64,000 bases of DNA from Sphingorhabdus_B arenilitoris. Its GTDB lineage: Bacteria > Pseudomonadota > Alphaproteobacteria > Sphingomonadales > Sphingomonadaceae. Location of the stretch: assembly GCF_042651485.1 (NCBI RefSeq), contig NZ_JBHSDH010000012.1, positions 1 through 64,000 on the forward strand. Reading direction: 5' to 3'. Position 1 is the first letter of the stretch, and each line of letters starts with the position of its first letter. The position numbers were made by a program, and so were the translations under genes. Below, in pieces: positions 35,301 to 44,823 of the stretch. Below the pieces are notes generated by a model that was not told the DNA's origin, did no database searches, and worked only from the letters and a program-made list of their open reading frames with translations.

Positions 35301-38300
35301 AACAGGGAAGTTTGATTAACGGCGGCGCAGGCAATGATCGGATAACCGGTAAGAACGGTGATGATATTTTGACCGGCGGAACGGGAGATGATGTGCTGGA
35401 CGGCGGTATAGGCTTTAACCAATATCGCATCACGCGCGGCGACGGTCATGATATTATAAACATCTACGACCCTAGAAACACAAATTTTGTGGGGTTTCGC
35501 GATACAATATTATTTGATGCAACAATCGATCCATCCGATATTCAAATTGTTCAGGTTCAGGATAATAATTCGATAGTTATTTCGATAGTTGGTGAAGATC
35601 AGTCGGTCACGGTCACCAATTTCCAACAATCAGTCGATCAGGTCCAAATGCGGTTTGCGGACGGTACAACATGGACTGGTCGCGAGTTATTTAATTTATC
35701 GACACAAGCTACTCAGGATGACGATTTTTTTGTTGGGACACGTTTTTCTGATCAAATATCTGGGGGCGATGGCAGCGATACCTTGGCGGGGCAGAACGGG
35801 AATGATCAATTGTCAGGAGACGGCGGCGATGACCATTTAGACGGAGGTTATGGCGATGACTTATTGTCAGGGGGAGCGGGCAACGATCAACTATTTGGCG
35901 CGGACGGAAACGACGTTCTTATTGGCGGTGCAGGAAACGACGGGCTTTTTGGCGGATTTGGCAGCAATGTATATCGTTTCTCTATCGGCGATGGTCAAGA
36001 TATTATAACATTTGGGTCGAGCAGCGACATAATAGTTTTCGAACCTTTCATCTCTGCATCTGATATTACCGTGCATGGCGCTAGCAATGGCAGCGATTTA
36101 GTCATTTCAATCGCCGGACCAAATCAAACTATTACTCTTACTGCTGTACTAACCAACTCAGCTTATGCTTCTAATATTGTTCAATTTGCTGATAGCTCCA
36201 GCTTAACCGTCGGTGAATTGATCACATTACAAGGGCAGTTTACGGTAGGTGATGACGAGATATACGGCAGCTTCCTCGGCGGTGTTCTGCAGGGCGGTGA
36301 AGGGAATGATATCCTGTCGGGTGGTTTTGCTGATGACATCATTATTGGGGGGCGAGGCAATGACATTTTGTCTGGCGGCGGCGGTACCAACATATTCCGT
36401 TTCGCTATAGGCGACGGAGAAGACCAAATAACTGTTGATGCAAATGGTTCTCAAGCGACAAATGTTTTTGATAGCATCGAATTTGGCGATGGAATTTTGC
36501 CCGAAGACATTGGCGTTGTTGTGTCAGACGATGGCGAGGAAATAATAATTTCTATTGCTGGGACCAATGACACATTGACAATCGATAGGCGAAGTCGAAT
36601 TCTTTCAAATGGTGAACTTCGATTTACAAACGGTACAACTTGGACTTCAATTAACCTCTATGCTTTGGCTAGCGATGGAACGCCAGGCGATGATAATTTA
36701 TTTGCTGATGCGCAGGGCTCTATGCTCCAAGGCTTTGCTGGCAATGATCAGCTAGTTGGGGGGGATGGCAATGACATCTTAATCGGGGGAGAAGGAAACG
36801 ATATCCTATCGGGGGGAAGCGGTGATGATATTTATCGTTTCCAAAGCGGAGATGGTCAGGACATAGTTATTGACCAGGGTCGTTCCTTTATTTTCGATGG
36901 TGACGGGGAAGGCCAAATAGCGCATGACGATTCCAATACAATAGTATTTGGTCCTAGAATAATAGCAGATGATATATTTGTATTGCGCGGACCAAATTCT
37001 GGAGACCGAATTATTAGATTCAACGGCTCAGATGACTCTATACTAATACAGGCACCTACTATCGGCGATAACGCCGTGGATACGGTTATTTTTTATGATG
37101 GGACGGTTTGGCAAAACCCTGACTTGGAAAGTCGGCTTATCGATGGCGACGTTGTATCTGGTATTTTATTCGGTGGAAGCAATAATAACACCTTTGATAC
37201 ACGCGGGCTTTTTTCTAACATTCAAACAGGCGGTGGAGCAGATACCGTGTTCTATCGGCCTGGATATGGGCCGCTAACAATAGAGGCTTTTGGTCTGAGT
37301 CAATCATCCTCGAGCGCTAACTTGAGCCTTAACTTTGCCGCAGGTATCTCGCCCGAAAATATCCATGTTAACACGGATGAAAATGGAGAATTTGTTATTT
37401 CTCTGGGAAATAACGATAATATCACAATAATCGGCGCGAGGTTCCTCTCTGCAGAGCCCTTCAATGTACTCACTGGCGAGCTAAATCCCTACGTTGGAAC
37501 ACTTCAGATACAATTTGATAATGGCACTATATGGGATCAAACGGATTTGAACCGGCAGCGCTTCTTTGGGAGAGAAGCGCAAAGCACAATCATTAGCGAT
37601 GCTTTTGGAGCAAGTTTGGATCCTAGAGGCTACTCTCGCCAGATCATAAGTCGCGGGGCAGCTGATAGTATCATTTATAAACGCGGCTATGGCCGTGTCT
37701 CAGTCGAGGTTGATATTTTAACTGGCGACGCATCGGGGCGTGCAGCACTAACTAATGAAATCCGCTTTGGACCTGGCTTGGATTTGAATGCCGCTAACAT
37801 CGTGTCAGACGAAAATGGAACTATAACTTTTGACTTCGGCGACGGCGATATATTGCAAATTATTGGTGCAGCCTTACCTCCGACTGACGATACTCATATA
37901 AACCATATCGAAAATTTTTATTTTACTACCGGTCGTCCAGGAACCTTCATTATCAGGAACTTGAGCCAGATTGTTGATCAAGCGATTTACGATGCGGTAG
38001 ACATAGATGACGAAGCCAACATGGCAGTTGGTTTGTACGGACATTTCGGAAATGATTTCTTTGACAGCCGTGGTATCGCTGATCGTGTTACCACCCGTGG
38101 TGGCCAGGATGAAATATTTTTTGATCGCGGTTATGGGGTCTTGGAAGTTATTTCGGACAGGAGCTTTGGTGCGGACACTGACAATCGAATTGCGTCAACG
38201 CAGGACGAATTTGGGCAGTTGGCGACTACTAGTTTTAGACCAGGCAATGGGCCAGGAACGGTAGATCCAGAAGGCGCATTACGTGAGGTCGCAACTACGA

Positions 38301-41300
38301 CGATCTTAATAGGGGCAGATATCGAACCAAATATCGTGTCTGTTTTGGCCTATGGCAGCGATACATTTATAGACTTCGGAGGCGGCGACCGGATAATTTT
38401 GAGAAATTTGGGAGAAGCAGATCTGGTTGGAGAACCCGATCAGGTTGACAACTCTCCCCCAACATATGAGCTCCATTTTAATGGCGGTTCAATTTGGACA
38501 AATCAGGATATTCTGAGCAGGCTGGAACTGAACGCTACGCCTATTTTTTCTGGTGATCAGCCATCCATTATCTTGTCCGAGACGGGTGGTGTTTTGGCCC
38601 AAGTAGGAAATTTCCAGTTCTCAGATTTGAATGTTGATGATGATCACGATGTTGTTGTCTCATCTGTAGCAATGTCTGGCACTGTGGGCGGCGACTTGAA
38701 CAGCGCTAATTTGCTGACACTTATAGCGGCCGACGTCATCAGGCAAAATGAGCAAGCGGTAGACGGGAACTTGCGCTGGTTGTTTGTGGCTGACGAGTCG
38801 ATGTTTGACTATCTCGCGGATGGTGAAATGCTGTCGCTTCAATATCAGGTGGATCTAACAGATGGCCGCGGCGGCAACGCTAGCCACATGATCACAATTA
38901 ATATTGCTGGAACAAACGACAACCCTATATTGCTCGATAGCTCAGTTATTGGCCGTGTTGAACCGGCAGAATCAGCATCGATTTCAGGCCAGATTGTATT
39001 TTCTGACGTTGATTTGACGGATACTCATACTGCGGTTTTAGCAAATATTCAGCTGGCTGGAGAGACAGCTGGCTTGCCGGCATTGTCTGAAATAGAGCAT
39101 TGGCTTTCGTTTGAAATTTCCGAAAGCACATCGATAAGAAACCAACATTTAGTTCACTGGAGCTTTGACTCAAGCGATTTCGATTTTGGATATCTTGGAG
39201 CGAGCGGAGAAGTCCAGATACGTTATCAACTAATTATTGAAGATGGAAACGGTGGAACAATCACAACGCCAATCTCGATCAATATCTCTAATGCGCAAAA
39301 CGCAGCGGGAGCACTGTTCACGCTTGGGACACAAGTTTCGATTGAGGACACGCTTATAAGCATCGGCTTGCCAGAAAACCTGTTCTCAACATTTCTTCCC
39401 GGTCAATTGTTTCTCACTGCAACATTGTTCTCCGGCGAGCAGTTGCCAGAATGGTTAACTTTTGATGGAACAACTTTTACCGGAATTCCGCCTACAAATT
39501 TTGAAGGATCTGTAAGCATTAGGGTTACTGCGAGTAACGGAGAATCATCAGTCAGCGACATATTTAATTTGGTTGTTGAAGCAGTGAATGATGCTCCTGT
39601 AATTTCAGCCTTGCTACCAGATCGGGCTTACGCACGAGGCATGCTGGTCGATATGACGTTGCCATTTGGTGCATTTTCCGACGCGGATAATGCCAACCTT
39701 ACATTCATTGCAACGATGGCTGACGGTTCTGACTTGCCCGAATGGCTCGGTTTTGACGGGTTTCGGTTCTTGGGAACCCCGCCTTCCGATTTTTCGGGGT
39801 CCTTACAAATCGATGTAATTGCAAGTGATGGCGAACTAACGACCAACCAAACTTTTATCTTGTCGGTAGGGTTAGACAACAATGCCCCGTCGATTACTTT
39901 CATATTGTTGGAACAGCAGTTTAATGAGGATTCTACGATAGAAATCCTGCTGCCCGCCAACACTTTCGCGGATATTGATAATGATCCATTGACCCTATCT
40001 GCGATGCTAACAAATGGTTCTGCTCTTCCCGCTTGGCTATTGTTTGACGGTGTTGCTTTCACAGGTACACCGCCTAAAGACTTTAACGGCGTTTTGCAGA
40101 TATCTGTAATCGCAGATGATGGTATCCAGACTAGGAACCAAAATTTTAATCTGACGATATTACCAGAAAATGATGCTCCGGTTGCGGCGCTTAACTTAGA
40201 AGACCAAAGTGTCGCCGAGGACGGTACAATTGATATTCTGATACCGTCAGGCACATTCACTGACCCTGACGGCGATGATCTGATGTTATCGGCTAGCTTG
40301 TCTGATGGTTCAACTTTGCCGGCATGGCTATTTTTTGATCCGGCGCAGCTTCGGTTTACAGGTACTCCGCCGTTAAACTTTAACGGGTCGATCGAAATTA
40401 GAGTATCTGCAAATGACGGGGAGTTTTTGGTAACCAACGATTTTGTGCTGACTATTGACCCTGCCAATGACGCACCCACCCTTGAGATGATGCTATCCGA
40501 TCAGAGTGCAGCGGAAGATCAAGCAATTGACTTTGTGATCCCCGTTGACAGTTTTGCAGACATTGATGGAGATAGCTTGACTATCACGGCCATCCTTACC
40601 GATGGCTCAGAATTACCGGCTTGGCTGACCTTTGATGGCAGCCGCTTCACGGGAACACCGCCTACCGACTATAACGGAATAATCGATATACGGGTGAGCG
40701 CCAGCGATGGTGAACTTAGCGCCGATGATATATTCCGACTTGAGATCACGCCGGAAAATGATGTTCCTTTCGTTGTGACAGCACTTAGCGATATCTCATT
40801 TGCCGAAGATAGCGGCTTTTCGATTATGGTCGGCGCTGATGTTTTTGGCGATGTCGATAGCGATGCACTTACGGTTTCGGTTTCGCTAGGCGACGGATCG
40901 GCGCTTCCTGAATGGCTCAACTATGCAGACGGAGCGCTGATGGGCACGCCGCCGCCAAATTATAACGGTGCGCTCGACATTGCAGTGACTGCAAATGACG
41001 GCGCGCTATCTGTGACGCAGGGTTTTACGTTGACCGTAATGGCCGTCAATGATGCGCCAGTGGCCGTTTTAACAGCTGTCAATCGGAATAGCAGTGAAGA
41101 CGAACCGTTATTGATACAGCTATCTTCTGGTCTTTTTGAAGACGTTGATGGCGACCTATTATCTTATAACGTTATCCTGGCAAATGGTTCCGCTCTGCCA
41201 TCATGGCTGAACTTCGATCCGGCAAACTTGTTGATTACGGGAACGCCGCCTGCGAATTTCAATGGGATTTTGGCACTGCAGGTTTCGGCAAGCGACGGAG

Positions 41301-44300
41301 AATTTGGCGTAAGCCAAAATTTCACTTTGACCATTGACCCGGTAAATGATGCGCCTGTTGTCTTGGCGCCTCTGGCTGATCTAACATCTGCCGAAGATAC
41401 CGCGATTGATGTGATCATACCAGAAACCAGCTTTATCGACATTGACGGTGATACGCTGACCTACAGTGCAGTTTTGTCAGACGGTACATCATTGCCCTCT
41501 TGGCTGTCCTTCAATGCGGCGGAGCGACGGTTCACAGGGACACCGCCTTTGAACTTCAACGGAGCGCTTGATATACGGGTGAGCGCAAGCGACGGTGCTT
41601 TGCAGGTGCAGGACGTCTTCCGTTTGACCATTACGCCTGTCAATGATGCGCCCGTAGCGGCAAACGATTCAGGTTTTGCGGTCAATACGGCGGCGGCGCT
41701 GACCATCAATCCTGCGAGCCTACTTGCTAATGATAGCGATGTTGATGGCAATGCACTTTCTATCGTGAGCGTTGGCAACGCTGTGGGCGGCAGTGTGGTT
41801 TTGAACGCGCAGGGACAGATTGTGTTCACTGCCGGAGGCGCAGCGGGAAGCGGCAGCTTTAGCTATACCGTGAGCGACGGTAACCTTACCGCAAGCGCGA
41901 CTGTTAGCCTACAGATCAATCAGGTGGGCGGCATATGGGTGTACGGTACGGCTGTGACCGATTATCTCAACGGTCTTTATGGTCAGGTGAACTGGATCGA
42001 TGGGCGCGGCGGCAATGACTTTATTAACGGTGCTAACCTAAATGACCGGCTTGTCGGCGGCGATGGCAATGATCAGCTTAATGGCCAAGCGGGTGATGAT
42101 GAGCTGGATGGCGGCAATGGTGATGACCAGCTGAATGCCGGGCAAGGCAATGACCGGCTGCTTGGCGGCGCGGGTAATGACGCGCTGAACGGCAATGAAG
42201 GCGATGACTATCTGGATGGGGGCGCTGGCAATGATAATATCGCTGCGGGCTCAGGCAATGACACTCTGATCGGCGGCGCGGGTAACGATAACCTCTATGG
42301 TAATGAAGGCAATGATATTGCCGACGGCGGCGATGGGGATGACATACTCACGGGAGATGCTGGCAATGATATTCTCCGCGGCGGGGCCGGCAATGACCAG
42401 CTTTGGGCGGGCGAGGGTGATGATATTGTAGCGCCGGGCGCCGGTAATGACATCACAAGCGGTGATAATGGCATCGATACTCTAGATTATAGCAGTGCGA
42501 CATTGGCGATGAATATTAACCTCACCACGAACAGCGCGACTTCTACAGGAGAGACAGATACAATCTATAATTTTGAGAATGTCATTGGCGGTAGTGCAAA
42601 TGATTTGATCACAGGCAATTGGACAGTCAATATTCTCACTGGCAGTGCTGGTGATGACCGGCTGACCGGCGGCAGCGGCAATGACATCCTGTATGGCGGT
42701 ACGGGCTTTGACACGGCCGTCTATACTGGAAACCGCAGCGAATATTCGATTGTGACATCTGGCGGTATAATGTCCGTTGTGGATAGTATGTCGTGGCGCG
42801 ATGGCACTGATGTGATTAATGGAATTGAAAGACTGCTTTTTGCCGGCGGACAGACATTGTCGATCACTTCGCCGATTATCCTTGATCTCGACGGCAATGG
42901 TGTTGAAACGTTGAGCGCGGCAGAAAGCAGCGCGCGGTTTGATATGGACGGCGACGGGCTTGCCGACGATGTTAGCTGGTTCGGGCGCGGCGAGGGATTG
43001 TTATTCCTTGACCGGGACGGCAATGGCACAGTCACCAATGCTGGCGAATTTAGTTTTACAAATGACGCAGAAAATGCAGCTTCGGATCTTGTCGGCCTGC
43101 GCAGCTTTGACAGCAATAGCGACGGTGTTCTGAATGCAAGTGACACGCGCTTTGCTGAATTCCGTATCTGGCGCGACCGGGATGGCGACGGCGTAGCCGA
43201 AACAGGCGAAATATTATCGCTAGCCGATGCAGGCGTCCGTTCGCTTAACCTCGCAGGAACAGCTGTAAACGGCAGCACGAGTGCGGGCCAGGTTGCCATC
43301 GTGAATACAGGCAGCTTCACCCGAACCAATGGGACAACGGCTAGCTTTATCGATGCGGCGATAACCTATTTCTCAAACCGCGATGGAACAGTGGCACCAT
43401 TGGGAATGCAGGCTTTGGATTATGGCCGTAAGTCGAGCAAATACCGGATGGTGGCTCAAGGTGGTTCTTTATTCGTGAATCCGAAAAAGGCTTTTGGTTC
43501 GATTGATCCCGGGGCAGGGCGGCTAAACGGCGCGACGATGCTTAGCTTTAAGGGCCGAGATTATGGCTATCTGTCACCCATCGTTCTCGATCTTGACGGC
43601 GACGGATTGGAGCTTCGCAAATATAAAAAATCTCAGGCCATGTTCGATATGGACGGTAACGGCAGCCGCGATGATACCGGTTGGATCAGCGGGGATGATG
43701 GCTTTTTGGTCATTGACCGTAATGGCGATGGGTTGATTACCAGCAATGCCGAACTTAGCTTCCTGACCGAAAGCCCTGATGCTCCGAACAACCTGACTGC
43801 ATTGCGTAGCCTCGACAATAATGGTGATGGCGTGGTGGATGACGATGACGCCCGCTTTGGTGAGCTTCGGGTATGGCGCGATCGTAACGGCAATGGCAGA
43901 ACCGACGGAGGTGAGCTGCTGACTTTGGAACAAGCAGGAATAACATCTTTCACCTTGGGCAGCACGGCAGCAGATGGCAGAGTGAAGGTTGGCAAAAACA
44001 TAGTGCTTGCCACATCCAGCTTCACCCGCAGCAATGGCACCACCGCAACGCTTGGTGAAGCGGCACTTGCTTTCTTACCCACACAAAGTGGTCAATCATT
44101 GGGCGTTCAGTCCGGATTGCTGCAATCGCTATTGGGCAACCGGTCAAATGTTGTGAGCAACTTCGCATCTAGCGCTGCAAATCCTGCCGCCAGCGAGCTG
44201 GCCAGCGGTGCCTCTGCGGAAACAACCGGCATTATGAACCGGCAGATGGCGCAAGAAATTATTGCCCACCGGACCAGCAATATTGGCGATTTGCAAATAC

Positions 44301-44623
44301 CGCGTCAGATATATCAGCGGGACTTTGATGCATTTGCTGCTTATAGCGAGAGATATGACAACATGTTGGAAGCGCGGCTCCAAGCAGCGATCGATAGCAG
44401 CGGCATGCAACCTGCTGCCGATGTTCCAGCAGATCTGGAGGCCACCGATGGAACAAGCAGTCCAGCCAGCATCATACCCGTTCCAGCCGCCGCTAATGAT
44501 AGCGATGCGCAGCGCTTAGCCCTGATTGCACAGGACATGGCCAGTTTCGGCAGCAGCAGCGGAGAAATGAGCAACCGCACCCGCGGCTATGACGACGATA
44601 TTGGACGCTATTTTATGAGCTGA
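32324..44623 (+). CDS. Giant RTX/Ig-repeat/EF-hand protein, probable type I-secreted adhesin
   Basis: A 4099-residue protein without signal peptide. Order: unique AT-rich N-terminus (1-205); EF-hand-like block (about 209-400); hemolysin-type nonapeptide repeats GGxGxDxxx mixed with HCBP-related beta segments (about 660-1560), which then decay (to about 2070); a VCBS/cadherin-like stretch (to 2322); eight Ig-like repeats of 97-99 residues (2326-3110, each with WLxFD...F(T/L)GTPP and ending NDAPV or similar); one cadherin-like domain (3111-3203); a second nonapeptide block (3206-3480); and two EF-hand blocks (3513-3670, 3750-3920). The calcium repeats fold outside the cell. The C-terminal 180 residues probably carry the export signal. 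It follows the HlyB/HlyD genes and is their likely cargo. Base 33335 is undetermined (codon 338). Confidence 0.9.
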   Translation: MANIIDDLFRTFIDALTYTSRGIAKGNELPAEGTNSIEHAYVSAALQRAFAGGRGGRILGDAKEFSSDIGEELDSFKDRYNNEVGRNIANYFRDNGSNSIEEIRSAVVDAFNNGGLLAQRGSELYRFFRQEDGSYIEIPVDINSIPLSDSGIPAISWNGPINEPGSPNDLYRQPDYAGVPDPREGLQRIIDCLAEYGRTFSNWFSDIFGTYFFNRDPLVLDLNTGDVSLTSLFDSATFFDLDSNGFAERTGWVRPGEGLLALDVNGNGRIDNGGELFGTPTTDGFTILRQYDSNGDNRITSDDAIWNSLLIWRDGNGDGISTPDELTSINDNDIRSIXTQDGRTAEVIAVGFRTDQTNTRFVVPDDFAYDPEVFSLPNLRGYGELPDLWTAMSLDPVLKQMVKDFMAGEYGSIDLISGRPTSYVIPVLIRNGRVVTSRTEYGYAPSTFDNILARWAGVEITGGAVQAQSTAEAFLGRDILGSVRGLRTTGRGAGNPNFHNAFRRFSLELATRFVVSWAEIAQNQATLDLFQNLAAAAGDGLTGPDPETLQALIDGALADAQTERDLPAFLQRYLALDYDFASDEINGDITGFIDAELQSFDFNPDLPWDGWNQWFAARSGILGVIDADGQLLTQRRRVLSGNRMLEVYRFNGLNEGDAIVGDAGDNVLIGRDAIYYGGSSAGSTSSSGPRTGGSAAFIPIPDILIGGAGNDILQGGAHNDAYIFRDGDGQDIVIDSSGSADEIAFQGSLTSDLARFEITGAQGRDLLISFEGRPESVLVRGYFNDNGNSVIERITFPDGPDLGGRFIRDVAVARLATDRNDRIRGTFLDETILGGAGNDDLGYSLHDLSVGNFRDIQSNRFVGDIFDGGKGNDNLQGAYGNDRYRFVRGDGHDFVSDIAGADVLEFDESISPEDVHIRAATNGEDIVLTIAGEDQSITLVQFLIEGRRVEGFSTNARQQFSVEFADGTIWSQSDLLARAIAGTDGNDMLFAYEQGSLINGGAGNDRITGKNGDDILTGGTGDDVLDGGIGFNQYRITRGDGHDIINIYDPRNTNFVGFRDTILFDATIDPSDIQIVQVQDNNSIVISIVGEDQSVTVTNFQQSVDQVQMRFADGTTWTGRELFNLSTQATQDDDFFVGTRFSDQISGGDGSDTLAGQNGNDQLSGDGGDDHLDGGYGDDLLSGGAGNDQLFGADGNDVLIGGAGNDGLFGGFGSNVYRFSIGDGQDIITFGSSSDIIVFEPFISASDITVHGASNGSDLVISIAGPNQTITLTAVLTNSAYASNIVQFADSSSLTVGELITLQGQFTVGDDEIYGSFLGGVLQGGEGNDILSGGFADDIIIGGRGNDILSGGGGTNIFRFAIGDGEDQITVDANGSQATNVFDSIEFGDGILPEDIGVVVSDDGEEIIISIAGTNDTLTIDRRSRILSNGELRFTNGTTWTSINLYALASDGTPGDDNLFADAQGSMLQGFAGNDQLVGGDGNDILIGGEGNDILSGGSGDDIYRFQSGDGQDIVIDQGRSFIFDGDGEGQIAHDDSNTIVFGPRIIADDIFVLRGPNSGDRIIRFNGSDDSILIQAPTIGDNAVDTVIFYDGTVWQNPDLESRLIDGDVVSGILFGGSNNNTFDTRGLFSNIQTGGGADTVFYRPGYGPLTIEAFGLSQSSSSANLSLNFAAGISPENIHVNTDENGEFVISLGNNDNITIIGARFLSAEPFNVLTGELNPYVGTLQIQFDNGTIWDQTDLNRQRFFGREAQSTIISDAFGASLDPRGYSRQIISRGAADSIIYKRGYGRVSVEVDILTGDASGRAALTNEIRFGPGLDLNAANIVSDENGTITFDFGDGDILQIIGAALPPTDDTHINHIENFYFTTGRPGTFIIRNLSQIVDQAIYDAVDIDDEANMAVGLYGHFGNDFFDSRGIADRVTTRGGQDEIFFDRGYGVLEVISDRSFGADTDNRIASTQDEFGQLATTSFRPGNGPGTVDPEGALREVATTTILIGADIEPNIVSVLAYGSDTFIDFGGGDRIILRNLGEADLVGEPDQVDNSPPTYELHFNGGSIWTNQDILSRLELNATPIFSGDQPSIILSETGGVLAQVGNFQFSDLNVDDDHDVVVSSVAMSGTVGGDLNSANLLTLIAADVIRQNEQAVDGNLRWLFVADESMFDYLADGEMLSLQYQVDLTDGRGGNASHMITINIAGTNDNPILLDSSVIGRVEPAESASISGQIVFSDVDLTDTHTAVLANIQLAGETAGLPALSEIEHWLSFEISESTSIRNQHLVHWSFDSSDFDFGYLGASGEVQIRYQLIIEDGNGGTITTPISINISNAQNAAGALFTLGTQVSIEDTLISIGLPENLFSTFLPGQLFLTATLFSGEQLPEWLTFDGTTFTGIPPTNFEGSVSIRVTASNGESSVSDIFNLVVEAVNDAPVISALLPDRAYARGMLVDMTLPFGAFSDADNANLTFIATMADGSDLPEWLGFDGFRFLGTPPSDFSGSLQIDVIASDGELTTNQTFILSVGLDNNAPSITFILLEQQFNEDSTIEILLPANTFADIDNDPLTLSAMLTNGSALPAWLLFDGVAFTGTPPKDFNGVLQISVIADDGIQTRNQNFNLTILPENDAPVAALNLEDQSVAEDGTIDILIPSGTFTDPDGDDLMLSASLSDGSTLPAWLFFDPAQLRFTGTPPLNFNGSIEIRVSANDGEFLVTNDFVLTIDPANDAPTLEMMLSDQSAAEDQAIDFVIPVDSFADIDGDSLTITAILTDGSELPAWLTFDGSRFTGTPPTDYNGIIDIRVSASDGELSADDIFRLEITPENDVPFVVTALSDISFAEDSGFSIMVGADVFGDVDSDALTVSVSLGDGSALPEWLNYADGALMGTPPPNYNGALDIAVTANDGALSVTQGFTLTVMAVNDAPVAVLTAVNRNSSEDEPLLIQLSSGLFEDVDGDLLSYNVILANGSALPSWLNFDPANLLITGTPPANFNGILALQVSASDGEFGVSQNFTLTIDPVNDAPVVLAPLADLTSAEDTAIDVIIPETSFIDIDGDTLTYSAVLSDGTSLPSWLSFNAAERRFTGTPPLNFNGALDIRVSASDGALQVQDVFRLTITPVNDAPVAANDSGFAVNTAAALTINPASLLANDSDVDGNALSIVSVGNAVGGSVVLNAQGQIVFTAGGAAGSGSFSYTVSDGNLTASATVSLQINQVGGIWVYGTAVTDYLNGLYGQVNWIDGRGGNDFINGANLNDRLVGGDGNDQLNGQAGDDELDGGNGDDQLNAGQGNDRLLGGAGNDALNGNEGDDYLDGGAGNDNIAAGSGNDTLIGGAGNDNLYGNEGNDIADGGDGDDILTGDAGNDILRGGAGNDQLWAGEGDDIVAPGAGNDITSGDNGIDTLDYSSATLAMNINLTTNSATSTGETDTIYNFENVIGGSANDLITGNWTVNILTGSAGDDRLTGGSGNDILYGGTGFDTAVYTGNRSEYSIVTSGGIMSVVDSMSWRDGTDVINGIERLLFAGGQTLSITSPIILDLDGNGVETLSAAESSARFDMDGDGLADDVSWFGRGEGLLFLDRDGNGTVTNAGEFSFTNDAENAASDLVGLRSFDSNSDGVLNASDTRFAEFRIWRDRDGDGVAETGEILSLADAGVRSLNLAGTAVNGSTSAGQVAIVNTGSFTRTNGTTASFIDAAITYFSNRDGTVAPLGMQALDYGRKSSKYRMVAQGGSLFVNPKKAFGSIDPGAGRLNGATMLSFKGRDYGYLSPIVLDLDGDGLELRKYKKSQAMFDMDGNGSRDDTGWISGDDGFLVIDRNGDGLITSNAELSFLTESPDAPNNLTALRSLDNNGDGVVDDDDARFGELRVWRDRNGNGRTDGGELLTLEQAGITSFTLGSTAADGRVKVGKNIVLATSSFTRSNGTTATLGEAALAFLPTQSGQSLGVQSGLLQSLLGNRSNVVSNFASSAANPAASELASGASAETTGIMNRQMAQEIIAHRTSNIGDLQIPRQIYQRDFDAFAAYSERYDNMLEARLQAAIDSSGMQPAADVPADLEATDGTSSPASIIPVPAAANDSDAQRLALIAQDMASFGSSSGEMSNRTRGYDDDIGRYFMS
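34420..36840 (+). repeat. First block of RTX nonapeptide repeats (coding)
   Basis: Within the giant gene, clusters of 27-bp units encoding GGxGxDxxx occur near 34436-34480, 35320-35405, 35760-35955, 36290-36390 and 36730-36830. Each cluster is followed by a beta-rich HCBP-related unit with the motif R..(I/D)GDGQD(I/F). Each unit binds calcium in a beta-roll. Confidence 0.85.
39301..41655 (+). repeat. Eight tandem Ig-like (He_PIG) repeats (coding)
   Basis: Eight units of about 294 bp encode 97-99-residue domains with AED or similar near the start, FxDxDxDxLxxxAxLxDGSxLPxWL in the middle, GTPPxNFNG and DxRVSASDG, and a final VNDAP junction. Copies differ clearly from one another, so the array is old and should assemble reliably. 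Confidence 0.85.
41990..42720 (+). repeat. Second block of RTX nonapeptide repeats (coding)
   Basis: An almost unbroken series of GGxGNDxLxG units runs from about 42005 to 42470, and two further units lie near 42640-42700 after a serralysin-like linker. It is the longest calcium-binding beta-roll in the protein and sits close to the C-terminus, as in other type I-secreted proteins. Confidence 0.85.
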
Positions 44624-44823
44624 GGATAATCGCACAAGCGGTGCGGCTATATAGGATCTAGCTTTTTGGTACCTCAAATGCCGCACCAATATCTCCGCGA
44701 ATGATTGAAACCATTATGGCTGTTACATTTGGAGCAGCAGAGGAGATAACCTGATCGCGGTTTTGTTGGACGCTGCCGACAGTCCGGTTTTATGACAAAT
44801 ATTGGGAAATCAGAAGTTGGTTC

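Noticed and set aside
35750..35960. Regular 27-bp periodicity resembling a tandem or CRISPR-like array (also 42005-42470)
   Set aside because: The period encodes GGxGxDxxx calcium-binding nonapeptides in one open frame; there are no unique spacers or conserved palindromic repeats.
39628..40479. Long open frame on the minus strand (283 codons), and a similar one at 42721-43329
   Set aside because: Both are antisense to the repeat-rich giant gene; composition mirrors it and no ribosome-binding site or family is seen.
44640..44687. GGTGCGGC...GCCGCACC stem after the giant gene as terminator
   Set aside because: Only 8 bp, a 32-nt loop and no T-run following; too weak to call.
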